From assembly GCA_958295875.1 (NCBI GenBank), contig OY282379.1, positions 310,001 to 374,000 on the forward strand: 64,000 nucleotides of DNA, given 5' to 3'. Origin of the DNA: an uncultured Pseudomonadales bacterium (GTDB lineage: Bacteria; Pseudomonadota; Gammaproteobacteria; Pseudomonadales; Azotimanducaceae). The notes under the pieces were generated by a model. The model had not been told where the DNA came from and made no database searches. It saw only the letters and a list, made by a program, of their open reading frames with translations. Shown piece after piece: positions 40,599 to 49,946 of the stretch (position 1 is the stretch's first letter; each line of letters starts with the position of its first letter). The position numbers were made by a program, and so were the translations under genes.

Positions 40599-41846
40599 TT
40601 AGGCCGGCGAAGCGCTCTGCGGCGCTTGCGGGGCTTGGGGCACCGCCACGCGCAGGGGTGAACGCGCCGCCAAGATCAGCGGCGTGATCAGGGCGACGCA
40701 GATGACCAGCGACACGCCGGCGAGCACCAAGAAGGTGAGTTGCATCCCCCACCAGCCCAACACCGCGCCAACGAGCGGCGCGGTGAGCGCGAAAGCACCC
40801 CGAAAGCCCAGGCTGGCGAACGAGTTGGCGGTGGCTCGGAACTCGCTCGACACCCGCTTGTTCAGCGCTTGGCGCAAGATGACGATGCCGAAGCCCCGGC
40901 AAGCGAAGAACACCGTGGCGACGACGAGGCCGCCCACCACCCCGAACGCCGCCAAGCCCAAGTAGCCCACCGCCGGCGCGAGGCCGACGATCAGCAGCAT
41001 GGTGGTGCTGCCAAAGCGATCTTCCAGTGCCAGCGCCCACTTCCCGGCCGCGGCCGCGATGAGCGTCAAGGCGCCCCACAGGTAGCCAAACAGGCCAATG
41101 TCGATGCCTTGGCCCTGCCAGTGCTTCTGCAGCAGCCACACCGCGAACATGGTTGTCAGCGGCCACACCGACAGCGCCAGCACCGTGAGCCGCAAGATGG
41201 GCCCGTTCGCCACCAAGCGACGCGCCACCAACGCCAAGTTGGCGATGTGTCCGCTCTGTGGCAGGCGCTCCACAGGCGGTTCCACAAGCGCGAACGTGAG
41301 GCCGAACGCAACCCACGCAAACCCAGCTTGCGCGACCACGGCAGCGTCCATCGACCACAGCAGCAACACGCTGCACATGCAGGCGGCCAGCCCTTCCGAG
41401 AGGTTGCGGGTGGCGAACAGCCGACCGACCGCCTTGCGGCGCGTGTCCGTCGGGCGGCGCAGCGCCACCTCCGTGTCGTACAAGAACGCGAGGTCTGCGC
41501 CGGAAATGAGGCTGAAGCCGACGGCCAAACACGCCTCGAACACCGCCAACTGCCAGAAGCCCTCCATGAACACCAGCAGGCTGTGGCCGATGGCGCCGAA
41601 CAACGTGCCGGCGATGAGTGTGCGCTTGCGCCCCAGCAGGTCCGCCACATAGCCCGAAGGCACCTCCAAGATCAGCACCAACGCCGCAAACCAAGCCTGC
41701 AACAGCAGCACTTGAGACATGGTGAGGCCGCGGCTCTCAAAGAAGAGCACGATGATGGGCATGACCACCATGAACATCTGAAAGAACGACAGCACGAGCG
41801 TGACGCGCACGTTGCGTCGCAGTTGGCTGACAGTTGGCGTAAACAT
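40599..41846 (-). CDS. MFS transporter
   Basis: A 415-residue protein with about 12 membrane helices. The cytoplasmic loop motif VADLLGRKRTLIAG after helix 2, FSLISGADLAFLYDTEV in helix 4-5, and a large positive mid-loop (TDTRRKAVGRLF) fit the major facilitator superfamily, DHA/NarK-like group. Drug or metabolite export is possible; the substrate is unknown. A terminator for the upstream minus-strand gene lies just before its start, so it must use its own promoter. Confidence 0.88.
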   Translation of the reverse strand: MFTPTVSQLRRNVRVTLVLSFFQMFMVVMPIIVLFFESRGLTMSQVLLLQAWFAALVLILEVPSGYVADLLGRKRTLIAGTLFGAIGHSLLVFMEGFWQLAVFEACLAVGFSLISGADLAFLYDTEVALRRPTDTRRKAVGRLFATRNLSEGLAACMCSVLLLWSMDAAVVAQAGFAWVAFGLTFALVEPPVERLPQSGHIANLALVARRLVANGPILRLTVLALSVWPLTTMFAVWLLQKHWQGQGIDIGLFGYLWGALTLIAAAAGKWALALEDRFGSTTMLLIVGLAPAVGYLGLAAFGVVGGLVVATVFFACRGFGIVILRQALNKRVSSEFRATANSFASLGFRGAFALTAPLVGAVLGWWGMQLTFLVLAGVSLVICVALITPLILAARSPLRVAVPQAPQAPQSASPA

Positions 41847-41859
41847 TTTGTCTTGCTCA

Positions 41860-41898
41860 GAAAAGAAAAAACCCCGAAGGCTTGGGGGCGCTTCGGGG
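41860..41898 (-). terminator. Rho-independent terminator, minus strand
   Basis: On the minus strand, CCCCGAAG and CTTCGGGG form an eight-base perfect stem (41891-41898 with 41872-41879) followed by ttttttcttttc. It should end transcripts arriving from the hydrolase gene at 42146-42907, before the MFS gene. Confidence 0.75.
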
Positions 41899-42145
41899 TC
41901 TTCTCGAAAAGACGTTGTGGTCTCGAAAAGCTACCCAGCACCCCCGTGGCGGCACACATCCGATTGGGAATGGGCCATGCCGGCCGCGCACGCATGAAGC
42001 GCGTTCGTGGCGGCGAAGCTGCACTGTGGCCGTCGGGACATTGACTGTGGCCTGCGTCTCAAGCGTGGCAATGGCGGCCATTGTAGCCGCCGGCGCTGCG
42101 TCGGACAACGCCGGGCAGATGAACTTTTGATGACACTACCCCGCC

Positions 42146-42907
42146 TCATTCGCGCTCGATGAACTCGCGGAGGGCCTGATTGAAAACCTGCGGATTCTCA
42201 AAGTACGGCGAGTGGCCAGCCTCGATCTCGAACAACTCGGCGGTGGGCAACGCTTGCGCCAACTCGGCGAGCACCGGCGGCGGCCACAACACATCGTCCG
42301 TGCCAGAGAAGATGAGGATGGGCAGGCGCAACTCACGGGCGCGCTCGACCGGCACCAGCACGGCATCGGCAAACAGGGAACCGCCCACCGCGTCTTGGGG
42401 CAGCCGGTTGAAGTCTGAAATCTGCGCGTAGAGGAATGCGCCGGCAGGGTTCTTTGCCGGATAGTCTGCGGCAATGGCTGCGCTGGCCAGGCGCGTGTCG
42501 TCCACGCGCTCGGCGACGGTGCGAATGCTGTCGATGCCCGATTGCAGCGCGATGCCGCCGATGGTGTCCGACAGCACCAGTTTCTTGACGCGGTGCGGGT
42601 GGTTGAGCGCCATTTGCACGCCGGTCCAGCCGCCCATGGACTGGCACACGAAGTGCGCCGCCTCCACGCCAAGGGCGTCCATCAGCGCCACCGCATCCGC
42701 GGCGAACTTGGAACCATCGAACTCGCTCGCCGCGCAGGTGGAGCGCCCGAAGCCGCGGCAGTCGTAAGCGATGCAGCGATGATCCCGCGCGAACTCGCCG
42801 AACTGATTGAACCAGCTCGCGGCGTTGCCGCCGGCGCCGTGGCAGAAAACGATGGGGTCGCCGGACCCGGCTTCGGTGTAGTAGAGGGGAACCTCATGGT
42901 CGAGCAT
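42146..42907 (-). CDS. Alpha/beta hydrolase
   Basis: A 253-residue hydrolase fold: FCHGAGGNAASWF gives the oxyanion hole, VCQSMGGWTG the nucleophile Ser, IFSGTDDVLWPP the Asp, and EAGHSPYFENP the His. The full catalytic triad is present, unlike the Cys-type hydrolase at 31296-32015. The look is that of meta-cleavage-product or lactone hydrolases. MLDHEVPL is preferred over an upstream start. The PhyH gene lies 145 bases upstream on the same strand, so an operon is possible. Confidence 0.88.
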   Translation of the reverse strand: MLDHEVPLYYTEAGSGDPIVFCHGAGGNAASWFNQFGEFARDHRCIAYDCRGFGRSTCAASEFDGSKFAADAVALMDALGVEAAHFVCQSMGGWTGVQMALNHPHRVKKLVLSDTIGGIALQSGIDSIRTVAERVDDTRLASAAIAADYPAKNPAGAFLYAQISDFNRLPQDAVGGSLFADAVLVPVERARELRLPILIFSGTDDVLWPPPVLAELAQALPTAELFEIEAGHSPYFENPQVFNQALREFIERE

Positions 42908-43052
42908 CGGCACGGCGGCACCTCGCAAGCGTTTCGTGGGGAGTTAATCGCGAATGATGGCACAGCGAGCCGGCCAAGCCGTGCCAAACCTTGGTCGTGC
43001 TCGCAGCGGAGAGGAGTGCCCGACCGCGCCGCTTGGCTCGGCGGACGCTGCG

Positions 43053-43958
43053 TCAGCCGGCGGAACGCTGTTCGACAGACCTGCCCTGTTGATGCTCGAA
43101 GATCGACTTGTGCCGGCTCTTCGACCAATCCGGCGGCAGCAGGCAGGGCCGCGGGTCAAACCGCGCCCAGCGCGCCGCCGCACCACGCACCAATTCGTTG
43201 CCGTGGCGAGCAGCGGCCACCAAGTTGGTAATGGGGATGGCGTCCGCCGCGGCGTAGGCGCACAGCAGGAGCGGGCGCGGGCGAGCGCTCCAATTCGGCG
43301 CCGAGCCGTGGATGGAGCGGCAGTTGTGGACTGTGACGGTGCCTGCTGGGCCGTCGATGTAGCCAGCCCGCTCCACGCCGATGCCCGGCACGTCCTCGGC
43401 GCGGATGTGCCCGGTCCAGTTGCCGGCGTCGTCATACAGCTCGTGCAGCGGGCCGTCGTGGCTGCCGGGGATGACGCCCATCGGCGCCATGCGCGCATCG
43501 ACGTCTTCCAAATACACGCCGATGGTGAGCACGTCATAGTTCGTGTGCGGCCAGAACTGTATGTCTTGATGCCACTTCACTTCCTCGCCGCCGCCGCTCC
43601 ATTTGAAGTTGAGCTTGGAGTGGTGAAACTTGATGTTCGGGCCAAGCAAGTCTTCAGCCACGTCGACGAACGGGCCGGTCGAGGCGAACTCCCAGTACAA
43701 CGGGTCTACATCCGTGGGCGAGTTCAAGCGCCGGATGCGCGGGGCGGTGGCAGAGTGGTCTGGCTCCAAATCGAAGCGCCGATCGCCATTGGCGTAGCGG
43801 CTCTCTTCCACATAGGCGGTGGTGCGCTCGTTCAAGCGCTCCAGCCAGTCGTGCCCGACGATCCCCGGCGCACCTAGGTAACCATGCTCAAAGTAGTGCT
43901 CGCGCTGGGCCTGGCCCAAGATGCGTGGCGGGCGGGCGAGAATCACTTCCGGCGTCAT
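43053..43958 (-). CDS. Phytanoyl-CoA dioxygenase (PhyH) family protein
   Basis: A 301-residue Fe(II)/2-oxoglutarate oxygenase-type protein. The facial triad reads WHQDIQFWPH (HxD) and NCRSIHGSAPN (distal His), with an Arg in the following SARPRPLLL. GAGCAGGAGG precedes the ATG at 43958. It is the second PhyH gene in the window and not closely similar to the first. tsaB diverges from its 5' side. The substrate is unknown. Confidence 0.88.
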   Translation of the reverse strand: MTPEVILARPPRILGQAQREHYFEHGYLGAPGIVGHDWLERLNERTTAYVEESRYANGDRRFDLEPDHSATAPRIRRLNSPTDVDPLYWEFASTGPFVDVAEDLLGPNIKFHHSKLNFKWSGGGEEVKWHQDIQFWPHTNYDVLTIGVYLEDVDARMAPMGVIPGSHDGPLHELYDDAGNWTGHIRAEDVPGIGVERAGYIDGPAGTVTVHNCRSIHGSAPNWSARPRPLLLCAYAAADAIPITNLVAAARHGNELVRGAAARWARFDPRPCLLPPDWSKSRHKSIFEHQQGRSVEQRSAG

Positions 43959-44103
43959 GGCTTGGCCTCCTGCTCTACTGCCCGCAGTGTATGCGAACCC
44001 GCCCTTCACGAGCAGAGTCGCCGCGCAAGGCGCTCATCACGCAAGCGTCGTCCGCGAGCGCGGTGTTAGCATTCCCGCGCTGCGCCGCCCATCGGCAGGA
44101 AGA

Positions 44104-44718
44104 ATGTTGACCTCGCGACGCCTCCTCGCCATCGAGACCACGGGCGTCGCCTGCTCCGTCGCGTTGGCCAGCCCCGGCGAGATCATCGAGCATACCCAAG
44201 TCGCGGAGCGCCGCCACAACGCCTTGGTGCTCGGCATGGTGGATGGCTTGCTCGCCGCCGCCGGCTTGGCCCCAAAGCAGTTGGACGCGGTGGCGTTTTC
44301 GGCCGGGCCCGGCTCGTTCACCGGCGTGCGCATCGGCGCGGCGGTGGCGCAAGGCATCGCGTTGGGCGTGGATGTCGGCGTGGTGGGGGTGTCCACCTCG
44401 CATGTGATGGCGGAGCAAATCCGGCGCCGCGCCAGCGTCCTCGGCGTGGTCACCAAACGGCTCTCGCGACGCGGCTGGCACTATGTGGCGCGTTATCGCT
44501 TCACCGGCGGCAGCGCGGAGTGTGAAGCTGGTGACGCGCTTGTCGCCGACGAAGTGTCCCTCGACGTGCCCGATGGATGGCTCTTGGCGCACCGTGAAGA
44601 ACGGCTGCGCGCCAGCGTGTTGGCGGAACTTGCGCTCACCCAGCCCCTGCTCGACGCCGCCGCAGCGACGCCGTTGTACGTGGACGGCGATTCACCGTGG
44701 CGCAAGGTGGGCGAGTGA
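44104..44718 (+). CDS. tsaB: tRNA threonylcarbamoyladenosine biosynthesis protein TsaB
   Basis: A 204-residue ASKHA-fold protein that scaffolds TsaD for t6A37 modification of tRNA. LLAIETTGVACSVAL at the start and VAFSAGPGSFTGVRIG near residue 63 are the TsaB hallmarks; its catalytic residues are otherwise degenerate, as usual. AGGAAGA precedes ATG 44104. The protein is a little shorter than E. coli TsaB (231). It is followed by rsmJ on the same strand after a short gap with one GTGCCTGT-type repeat. Confidence 0.93.
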   Translation: MLTSRRLLAIETTGVACSVALASPGEIIEHTQVAERRHNALVLGMVDGLLAAAGLAPKQLDAVAFSAGPGSFTGVRIGAAVAQGIALGVDVGVVGVSTSHVMAEQIRRRASVLGVVTKRLSRRGWHYVARYRFTGGSAECEAGDALVADEVSLDVPDGWLLAHREERLRASVLAELALTQPLLDAAAATPLYVDGDSPWRKVGE

Positions 44719-44723
44719 GGCCG

Positions 44724-44740
44724 GCGGTGCCTGTCTCCCG
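44724..44740. repeat. Single degenerate copy of the GTGCCTGTCCC repeat
   Basis: gcggtgcctgtctcccgc lies six bases after the tsaB stop and has an inserted tc within the core. It shows that the family also occurs as solitary copies. Confidence 0.5.
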
Positions 44741-44809
44741 CGCGCGATTCCATCGCCGCGGCCCGCCGAGCACAATGGCAGCAGCCGCGGTCACCCAACA
44801 ACGCCTTCC

Positions 44810-45514
44810 TTGACGGCACCAAACACGCCCATCCGCTTTGCGCCGGGGCAGGAAGCGGCGGCCGCGGCGCTGGCGACACGGCTCTCCACGGCCGGCGCAC
44901 CGTACCAAAGCTCATCCGCGCCGCTGCCAGAAACTGGTTGGCATCTCCACTTGGACGCACGCGGCATCGCCTTGCGCAAAGCCGGCGAGGCGAAGCCGTT
45001 TCGTCTTGAGGCCGCGCCGCTCAAACGGCCGGCGCGGGAACTCGGCATCGCCCGCGCTTGCGGGGCGCAGCCCGGAGTGAAGCTGCTCGATGCGACGGCC
45101 GGCTGGGGCGCCGACGGCCTAACCTTGGCGCGCTTGGGTTGTGCGGCGACGTTGGTGGAGTGCTCTCCCCGCGCCTTCCCCCTCCTTGAAGACCTGGCGC
45201 AGCGCAGCGGCTTGCCAGCGCGAATCCACATCGGCGATGCCCGAACGCACATGGCCGATGGCTTCGATGTCATCTACCTAGACCCGATGTTCGAGCCACA
45301 CCCAAAACGCGCCCTGCCCGGCAAGGCCCTGCAGGTGTTGCGCGACATCGCCGGCGAGGCGCCGGCGGCACCCATTGACCTCTTGGCGCTCGCGCGCCGC
45401 CACGCCCGCTCGCGGGTGGTGTTGAAGCGGCGCGCACGTTCCCGCCCCCTCGTCGCGCCAAACTGGCAGATCAAAGGTCGCACCGTGCGGTTCGATGTCT
45501 ACTTGCCCACTTGA
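44810..45514 (+). CDS. rsmJ: 16S rRNA (guanine1516-N2)-methyltransferase RsmJ
   Basis: A 234-residue SAM methyltransferase. VKLLDATAGWGADGLTLARLG is the SAM motif; DVIYLDPMFEPHPK is the RsmJ catalytic motif; LARRHARSRVVLKRRARSRPL and WQIKGRTVRFDVYLP close the fold. No ATG fits, so the TTG at 44810 is proposed. RsmJ is largely limited to Gammaproteobacteria, supporting the taxonomic call. The gene is convergent with plsB, 30 bases away. Confidence 0.9.
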   Translation: MTAPNTPIRFAPGQEAAAAALATRLSTAGAPYQSSSAPLPETGWHLHLDARGIALRKAGEAKPFRLEAAPLKRPARELGIARACGAQPGVKLLDATAGWGADGLTLARLGCAATLVECSPRAFPLLEDLAQRSGLPARIHIGDARTHMADGFDVIYLDPMFEPHPKRALPGKALQVLRDIAGEAPAAPIDLLALARRHARSRVVLKRRARSRPLVAPNWQIKGRTVRFDVYLPT

Positions 45515-45544
45515 GCTACTGGCGTGTCGAGCGCCGCCGCCGAG

Positions 45545-47953
45545 TCACTCGGCATTCGCCGCCACATCATCGGCAGCGCCTTGGGCCGCCGCCACGAACA
45601 ACGCCGCGGCTTGGCGAAACTCATCGTCGAGCACTTGCCGCGCCGCCCGCGTCACCACGCGCACCACCGGCTCGGCCTGCAACACGCCGTCGACGCCGCG
45701 CTTGGCGGCGCCCCGCTCAACCAACGCGTCGATGAAGCGACGGAACAGCTCCGCGTCGAAGAACTCCGGCGCATCGATGCCGTAGATGCGCGACATGCGC
45801 TGCGCCACCGCCCCGCACCGGGCTTCCAAGTGCGGCTGCGAAAGCGGTGGCCCCGAAGTCAACACGCTGGCGACGATGTAGAAGCGCTCGATGGTCTCGC
45901 GCAGCGTGTTGGCCAAGAGCTTCAGGCGCAGACGCTCGGGCGCTTCAGGCGGCGGCGCCCCATACAGGCCGTCCGCATCGCGCTGCACCAAGCCGAGCTC
46001 CGCCAAGGCGCCCAACCAGCGCGGCGCCGTTTGCCCGGTGGCGCTCGGCAGGAACAGTTCGCGCCGCACATAGGGAAAGATCGCCTCGAACAGGCGCGTG
46101 ACGTCCGCTTGCGTGGCGCGTCGGCGCCGATTGACGAGCAGACACGCCACCAACGCCGGCGCCGCGAGCACATGCAAGACATTGTTCCGATACCACGTCA
46201 TCTGCACCGCCGCCGCTGGGCCGTGGCTCAACACGTCGCCAAACGCTTGGGCGTCGCGGTGCAGCAGCCCGAGTTGCTCCACCGCCGCCACCACTTCCGG
46301 CGCTGGCAGCGGCGTCACGCGGTGCCGATGCGGGTTCGCCTCGTGTGCCAGCAGCGCGCGCAGACAGTCGATTTGCTCTTGCAGCAGGCGTTCGTCGATG
46401 GCTTGGCGCGGCATGGAGAGCGTGCAGAGCGCCACCAGGTTGACGGCGTTGACGGAAGCCGCGGCGTTGATCCGCACCAGCGTCTCCATGCCCAACGCGA
46501 CGGCTGGGCGATCTTCCCCATGCGCCGCAATGAACGCATCGAGCTCAATCGGTTCGCTGAAGTTGAGCGCCACCTTGCCAAAGGACTGGCGCAGCAACCG
46601 CCAGTTGCGCAGCACTCCGCCGGCAGACTCCGGCGTCTTCGCCGCGCCGCGCAGTTCCTCCAGGTAGGCACCCGCCTCGATGAGCTTCTCGTAGCCGATG
46701 TACACCGGCACCAACGCCAACGGTCGCGGCACGCCGCGCCGCACACAGCCCACGGTCATGTTGAGCAGCCCGGTGCGCGGGCGCAGCAGCCGCCCGGTGC
46801 GCGAACGGCCGCCCTCGATGAAATACTCCATCGAGTGGCCGCGGCGCAGCACGCGGTAGAAATACTCGCTGAACACCGCCGTGTAGAGGCGGTCGTCGAG
46901 GAATCGCCGGCGCATGAAGAAGCCGCCGCCGCGGCGCAGCAGCGGCCCGACCAACGCCATGTTCATGTTCTCGCCAGACGCGACGTGCGGAATCATCAAG
47001 CCGCGATGGAACAGGATGTAGGAGAGCAGCAGATAGTCGATGTGCGAGCGGTGGCTCGGCGCGTAAACCACAGTGTGCGTGTCCGCCACCGCCGCCACAC
47101 GCTCGAACCCCGCCACCTCCACGCCATCGTAGATGCGGTTCCAGAACCAAGTGAGCACGCGGTTGAGCAGGCGGATGGTGGGGTAGGACATGTCCGATGC
47201 GATGCCGTTGGCATAGCGCCGCGCCAGCTTGAGCGCCTCTGGGCGTTCCGCCTCCGGTTCGCGGTCGATGGCGTCGCGCACGGCGCGGCTGGCCAAGATG
47301 TCCTCCACCAAGGTGCGCCGATGCGAGAGGTCTGGCCCCAAGGCGGCGGTGCGCTGATTGCGGAACTTCACGCGCAGCAGCCGCGCCGTGCGCCGCGTCA
47401 TGCGGCCCTTGTCCATGTTCGGGTCGATGACGCTGCGCCAGGGCAGCGGCGCGCCGAACTGCACCAAGATGTCCGTGCGGTTGAGAAACAGGCTCAAGAA
47501 GCGGCGGAAACGCGATGTTGCCGCCCAGTTCTCCGACAACAGCGCCCGCATGAACGAGCGCTCCTTGTTCGCGGCGCGGCCCCAGAACACGGACACCGGA
47601 ACCAGCGTCGCCGCCCGCTCCGGCTGCGCCAGCAGCCAATCCTCAAGACGCAGCCAGCGCGCCGAGTACTCGCGCATCACATGGCGGCGCAATGCCCCGG
47701 CGCCGCGGTTGAGAAAGAAGAAGCGCCGCGCCTCGTCGAGCCCGTCCGCGGCGAGCGGCGCCGTGGGCCGCGCCAAGCCGTGGCGCGCCGCCATGAGGTC
47801 CAACGCGATGACGTCCGTCAGCGAGCGGTGGCCCAACACATAGACCAAGTTCTCGCCGTGAACTTCCTCGGCGCCAACCGCGGTTGGCCGCGTGAGCCAC
47901 CGCGTCACCGCGCTGGCCACGGCGAAGTTGAAGCGCTTGACGCGGGCCTTCAC
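45545..47953 (-). CDS. plsB: Glycerol-3-phosphate 1-O-acyltransferase PlsB
   Basis: An 802-residue membrane acyltransferase, the usual PlsB length (about 800). Motif I is SHRSHIDYLLLSY (HxxxxD) near residue 298; GGGFFMRRRFL and YFIEGGRSRTGRLL are motifs II and III; LVPVYIGYEKLIE is motif IV. It makes lysophosphatidate, the first step of phospholipid synthesis. PlsB is typical of Gammaproteobacteria. It is 15 bases downstream of gspD. Open frames of 4.4 kb on the opposite strand are shadows. Confidence 0.95.
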   Translation of the reverse strand: MKARVKRFNFAVASAVTRWLTRPTAVGAEEVHGENLVYVLGHRSLTDVIALDLMAARHGLARPTAPLAADGLDEARRFFFLNRGAGALRRHVMREYSARWLRLEDWLLAQPERAATLVPVSVFWGRAANKERSFMRALLSENWAATSRFRRFLSLFLNRTDILVQFGAPLPWRSVIDPNMDKGRMTRRTARLLRVKFRNQRTAALGPDLSHRRTLVEDILASRAVRDAIDREPEAERPEALKLARRYANGIASDMSYPTIRLLNRVLTWFWNRIYDGVEVAGFERVAAVADTHTVVYAPSHRSHIDYLLLSYILFHRGLMIPHVASGENMNMALVGPLLRRGGGFFMRRRFLDDRLYTAVFSEYFYRVLRRGHSMEYFIEGGRSRTGRLLRPRTGLLNMTVGCVRRGVPRPLALVPVYIGYEKLIEAGAYLEELRGAAKTPESAGGVLRNWRLLRQSFGKVALNFSEPIELDAFIAAHGEDRPAVALGMETLVRINAAASVNAVNLVALCTLSMPRQAIDERLLQEQIDCLRALLAHEANPHRHRVTPLPAPEVVAAVEQLGLLHRDAQAFGDVLSHGPAAAVQMTWYRNNVLHVLAAPALVACLLVNRRRRATQADVTRLFEAIFPYVRRELFLPSATGQTAPRWLGALAELGLVQRDADGLYGAPPPEAPERLRLKLLANTLRETIERFYIVASVLTSGPPLSQPHLEARCGAVAQRMSRIYGIDAPEFFDAELFRRFIDALVERGAAKRGVDGVLQAEPVVRVVTRAARQVLDDEFRQAAALFVAAAQGAADDVAANAE

Positions 47954-47968
47954 ACCCCTCGGCTGGGC

Positions 47969-49918
47969 TCAGTCGTTCTGGCGGCCGCCGTACAGGCCAT
48001 CCGGCGCTGGCGGCGGTTCGCTCTCAGGACGCGCCTCAATCTGCACCTCGTAGATGCGGTTGTAGAGGCGGTCGGTGGTCACGCGCACATCATCCTTGGA
48101 GTTCAGCACCGTCGGGCGCAGGAAGATGATGAGGTTGCGCTTGTCCCGCGTGTCGCGCTGGCTGCGGAACAGGCGTCCAAGGACGGGGACGTCGCCGAGC
48201 AGCGGCACCTTCTTGTTGGTGGCGCGGATGTCATCCTGGATCAAGCCGCCAAGCGCGATGGTCTGTTGGTCGTCCGCAAGCACCGTAGTCTGGATTTCCC
48301 GCTTCTGCGTGATGAGGTCTGCCGCGTTGACGGTGGCGCCGCCGCCAATGCCAGATTCCGCCAAGTTCTCCACGACGAGATGCACCTCCAACCGCACCGC
48401 CGAACCCTCATAGATGTGCGGCGTGACGGTGAACGTGATGCCGATGTCTTGGCGCTCCACCGTGTTGAACGGATTGCTGGCGCCATCGGTGGTGGTGGTG
48501 AAGGAGCCGGACCGGAACGGCACGTTTTGGCCAACGAGGTTCTTCGCTTCATGGTTGTCGAGGGTGAGCACGCTTGGCGCAGAGAGCAAGTCTGCCGCGA
48601 CGTTGGTGGACAGCGCATTCAGCACGGCGCCGAAGGAGATGCCGTCCGTGTCCAGCTTGGCCACGGCGACGGTGGGCACCTCCGCTGCGTTTGCCAGCCC
48701 GACGGAATCCACCGTGCCGCCTTCCAGCGCACGGCCGGACAGCAACTCTGTGATGATGCCGTTCAGCGTGGTGTTGAAGGCGGGCAGCGTCGTGCCGCGG
48801 GCATCCACGCCAGCCGCCTCGACGCCAACGGAGAAGAGGTCGCTAACGGAGACTTCGGCGATGGCGGCCTCAATGAGCACTTGGGTGCGCCGCACGTCCA
48901 GCATCGCCACAACTTCCAATATCTCGCTCATGGTGCCGGGGTCGGCGCGCGCGACGATGGCATTCAACGACTCGTCCGCGCGAATGGTGACGCCGGGGCT
49001 GCCGACATCGGCCTGCAGTTGCTCATCGACGAAGAGGCCGGTGAGGATGTCCACCACTTCGGCAGCCTGCGCGTGGGCCAAGCGGATCACCTGCGCGGCT
49101 TCCGCAGCGGTGGCCTCGACGTCGAGCTTGTCCACCAAGTTCAAGATCACGGCGACCGGGCGCGGCTGGCCCCGCATGATGAGGCTGTTGTTGCGTTCGT
49201 TGGCGATGAGTTGGATCGCCTGCGGGCCGGCCGCGGCGCCCTGGCCGATCTGATCCGGTGCCACCTTGGTGAGGATTTCCACCACGTTGCCCACCCAAGC
49301 GTGGCGCAGCGGGCGCATCACGAACTCGGCGTCGTTGGCGACGTCGATTTGCGCGATGATGCGCATGAGGCGCGCGATGTTGTCCGCGTGGTCGCTCAAG
49401 ATGACGACGTTCGGGTTCGCCACCGCGGCGATGTGGCCATACTGCGGGATCATCGGCCGCAGAATCTTCACCAGCTCCGCGGCGTCCACATTCTGCGCCG
49501 TGATCACTTGCGTGACGACTTCCAGCGGCGCCCCGGTGGGCGCGGATTCATCGGCGCCGCCAGTCTGCTTGACCACGGTTGGGTTCTGCACCACATGGAT
49601 GACGTCGCCGGCGTGGAACACGCCAAAGCCGTGTACGCGCAGCACGGAGAGCAGCAGCTGGTAGACGCCTTCCGCATCCAGCCGCGCGCTGGAGACGATG
49701 GTGACCGGGCCCTTGACGCGCGGATCCACGATGAACGTCTTGCCGGTGATCTCAGAGACTTGGGCGATGAACTGGCGGATGTCCTGATCGCGGGTGTTCA
49801 CCTCCCACGTCTGGCCATTCACGGGCGTCAAGCCATCTTGCTGGGCAGCAGCCGGCAAGCTGCAGGCCAACGCGCAGACGGCGGCCAAGCACAGGGTGGC
49901 GGCGGAGCGCCCGCTCAT
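47969..49918 (-). CDS. gspD: Type II secretion secretin GspD
   Basis: A 649-residue outer-membrane secretin. After a signal peptide (LAAVCALACSLPAAAQQ), N0-N3 domains follow, with N1-N3 repeats such as AAELVKILRPMIPQYGHIAAVANPNVVIL. The C-terminal secretin core has VGQNVPFRSGSF, RQDIGITFTVTPHI and VPLLGDVPVLGRLFRS, the classical signature. It forms the channel for exoproteins. It is 28 bases after gspC. The frame continues upstream, but only MSGRSAATL gives a signal peptide. Confidence 0.95.
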   Translation of the reverse strand: MSGRSAATLCLAAVCALACSLPAAAQQDGLTPVNGQTWEVNTRDQDIRQFIAQVSEITGKTFIVDPRVKGPVTIVSSARLDAEGVYQLLLSVLRVHGFGVFHAGDVIHVVQNPTVVKQTGGADESAPTGAPLEVVTQVITAQNVDAAELVKILRPMIPQYGHIAAVANPNVVILSDHADNIARLMRIIAQIDVANDAEFVMRPLRHAWVGNVVEILTKVAPDQIGQGAAAGPQAIQLIANERNNSLIMRGQPRPVAVILNLVDKLDVEATAAEAAQVIRLAHAQAAEVVDILTGLFVDEQLQADVGSPGVTIRADESLNAIVARADPGTMSEILEVVAMLDVRRTQVLIEAAIAEVSVSDLFSVGVEAAGVDARGTTLPAFNTTLNGIITELLSGRALEGGTVDSVGLANAAEVPTVAVAKLDTDGISFGAVLNALSTNVAADLLSAPSVLTLDNHEAKNLVGQNVPFRSGSFTTTTDGASNPFNTVERQDIGITFTVTPHIYEGSAVRLEVHLVVENLAESGIGGGATVNAADLITQKREIQTTVLADDQQTIALGGLIQDDIRATNKKVPLLGDVPVLGRLFRSQRDTRDKRNLIIFLRPTVLNSKDDVRVTTDRLYNRIYEVQIEARPESEPPPAPDGLYGGRQND

Positions 49919-49946
49919 GGCATGGAATCCAGCCGGCCAGACGCCA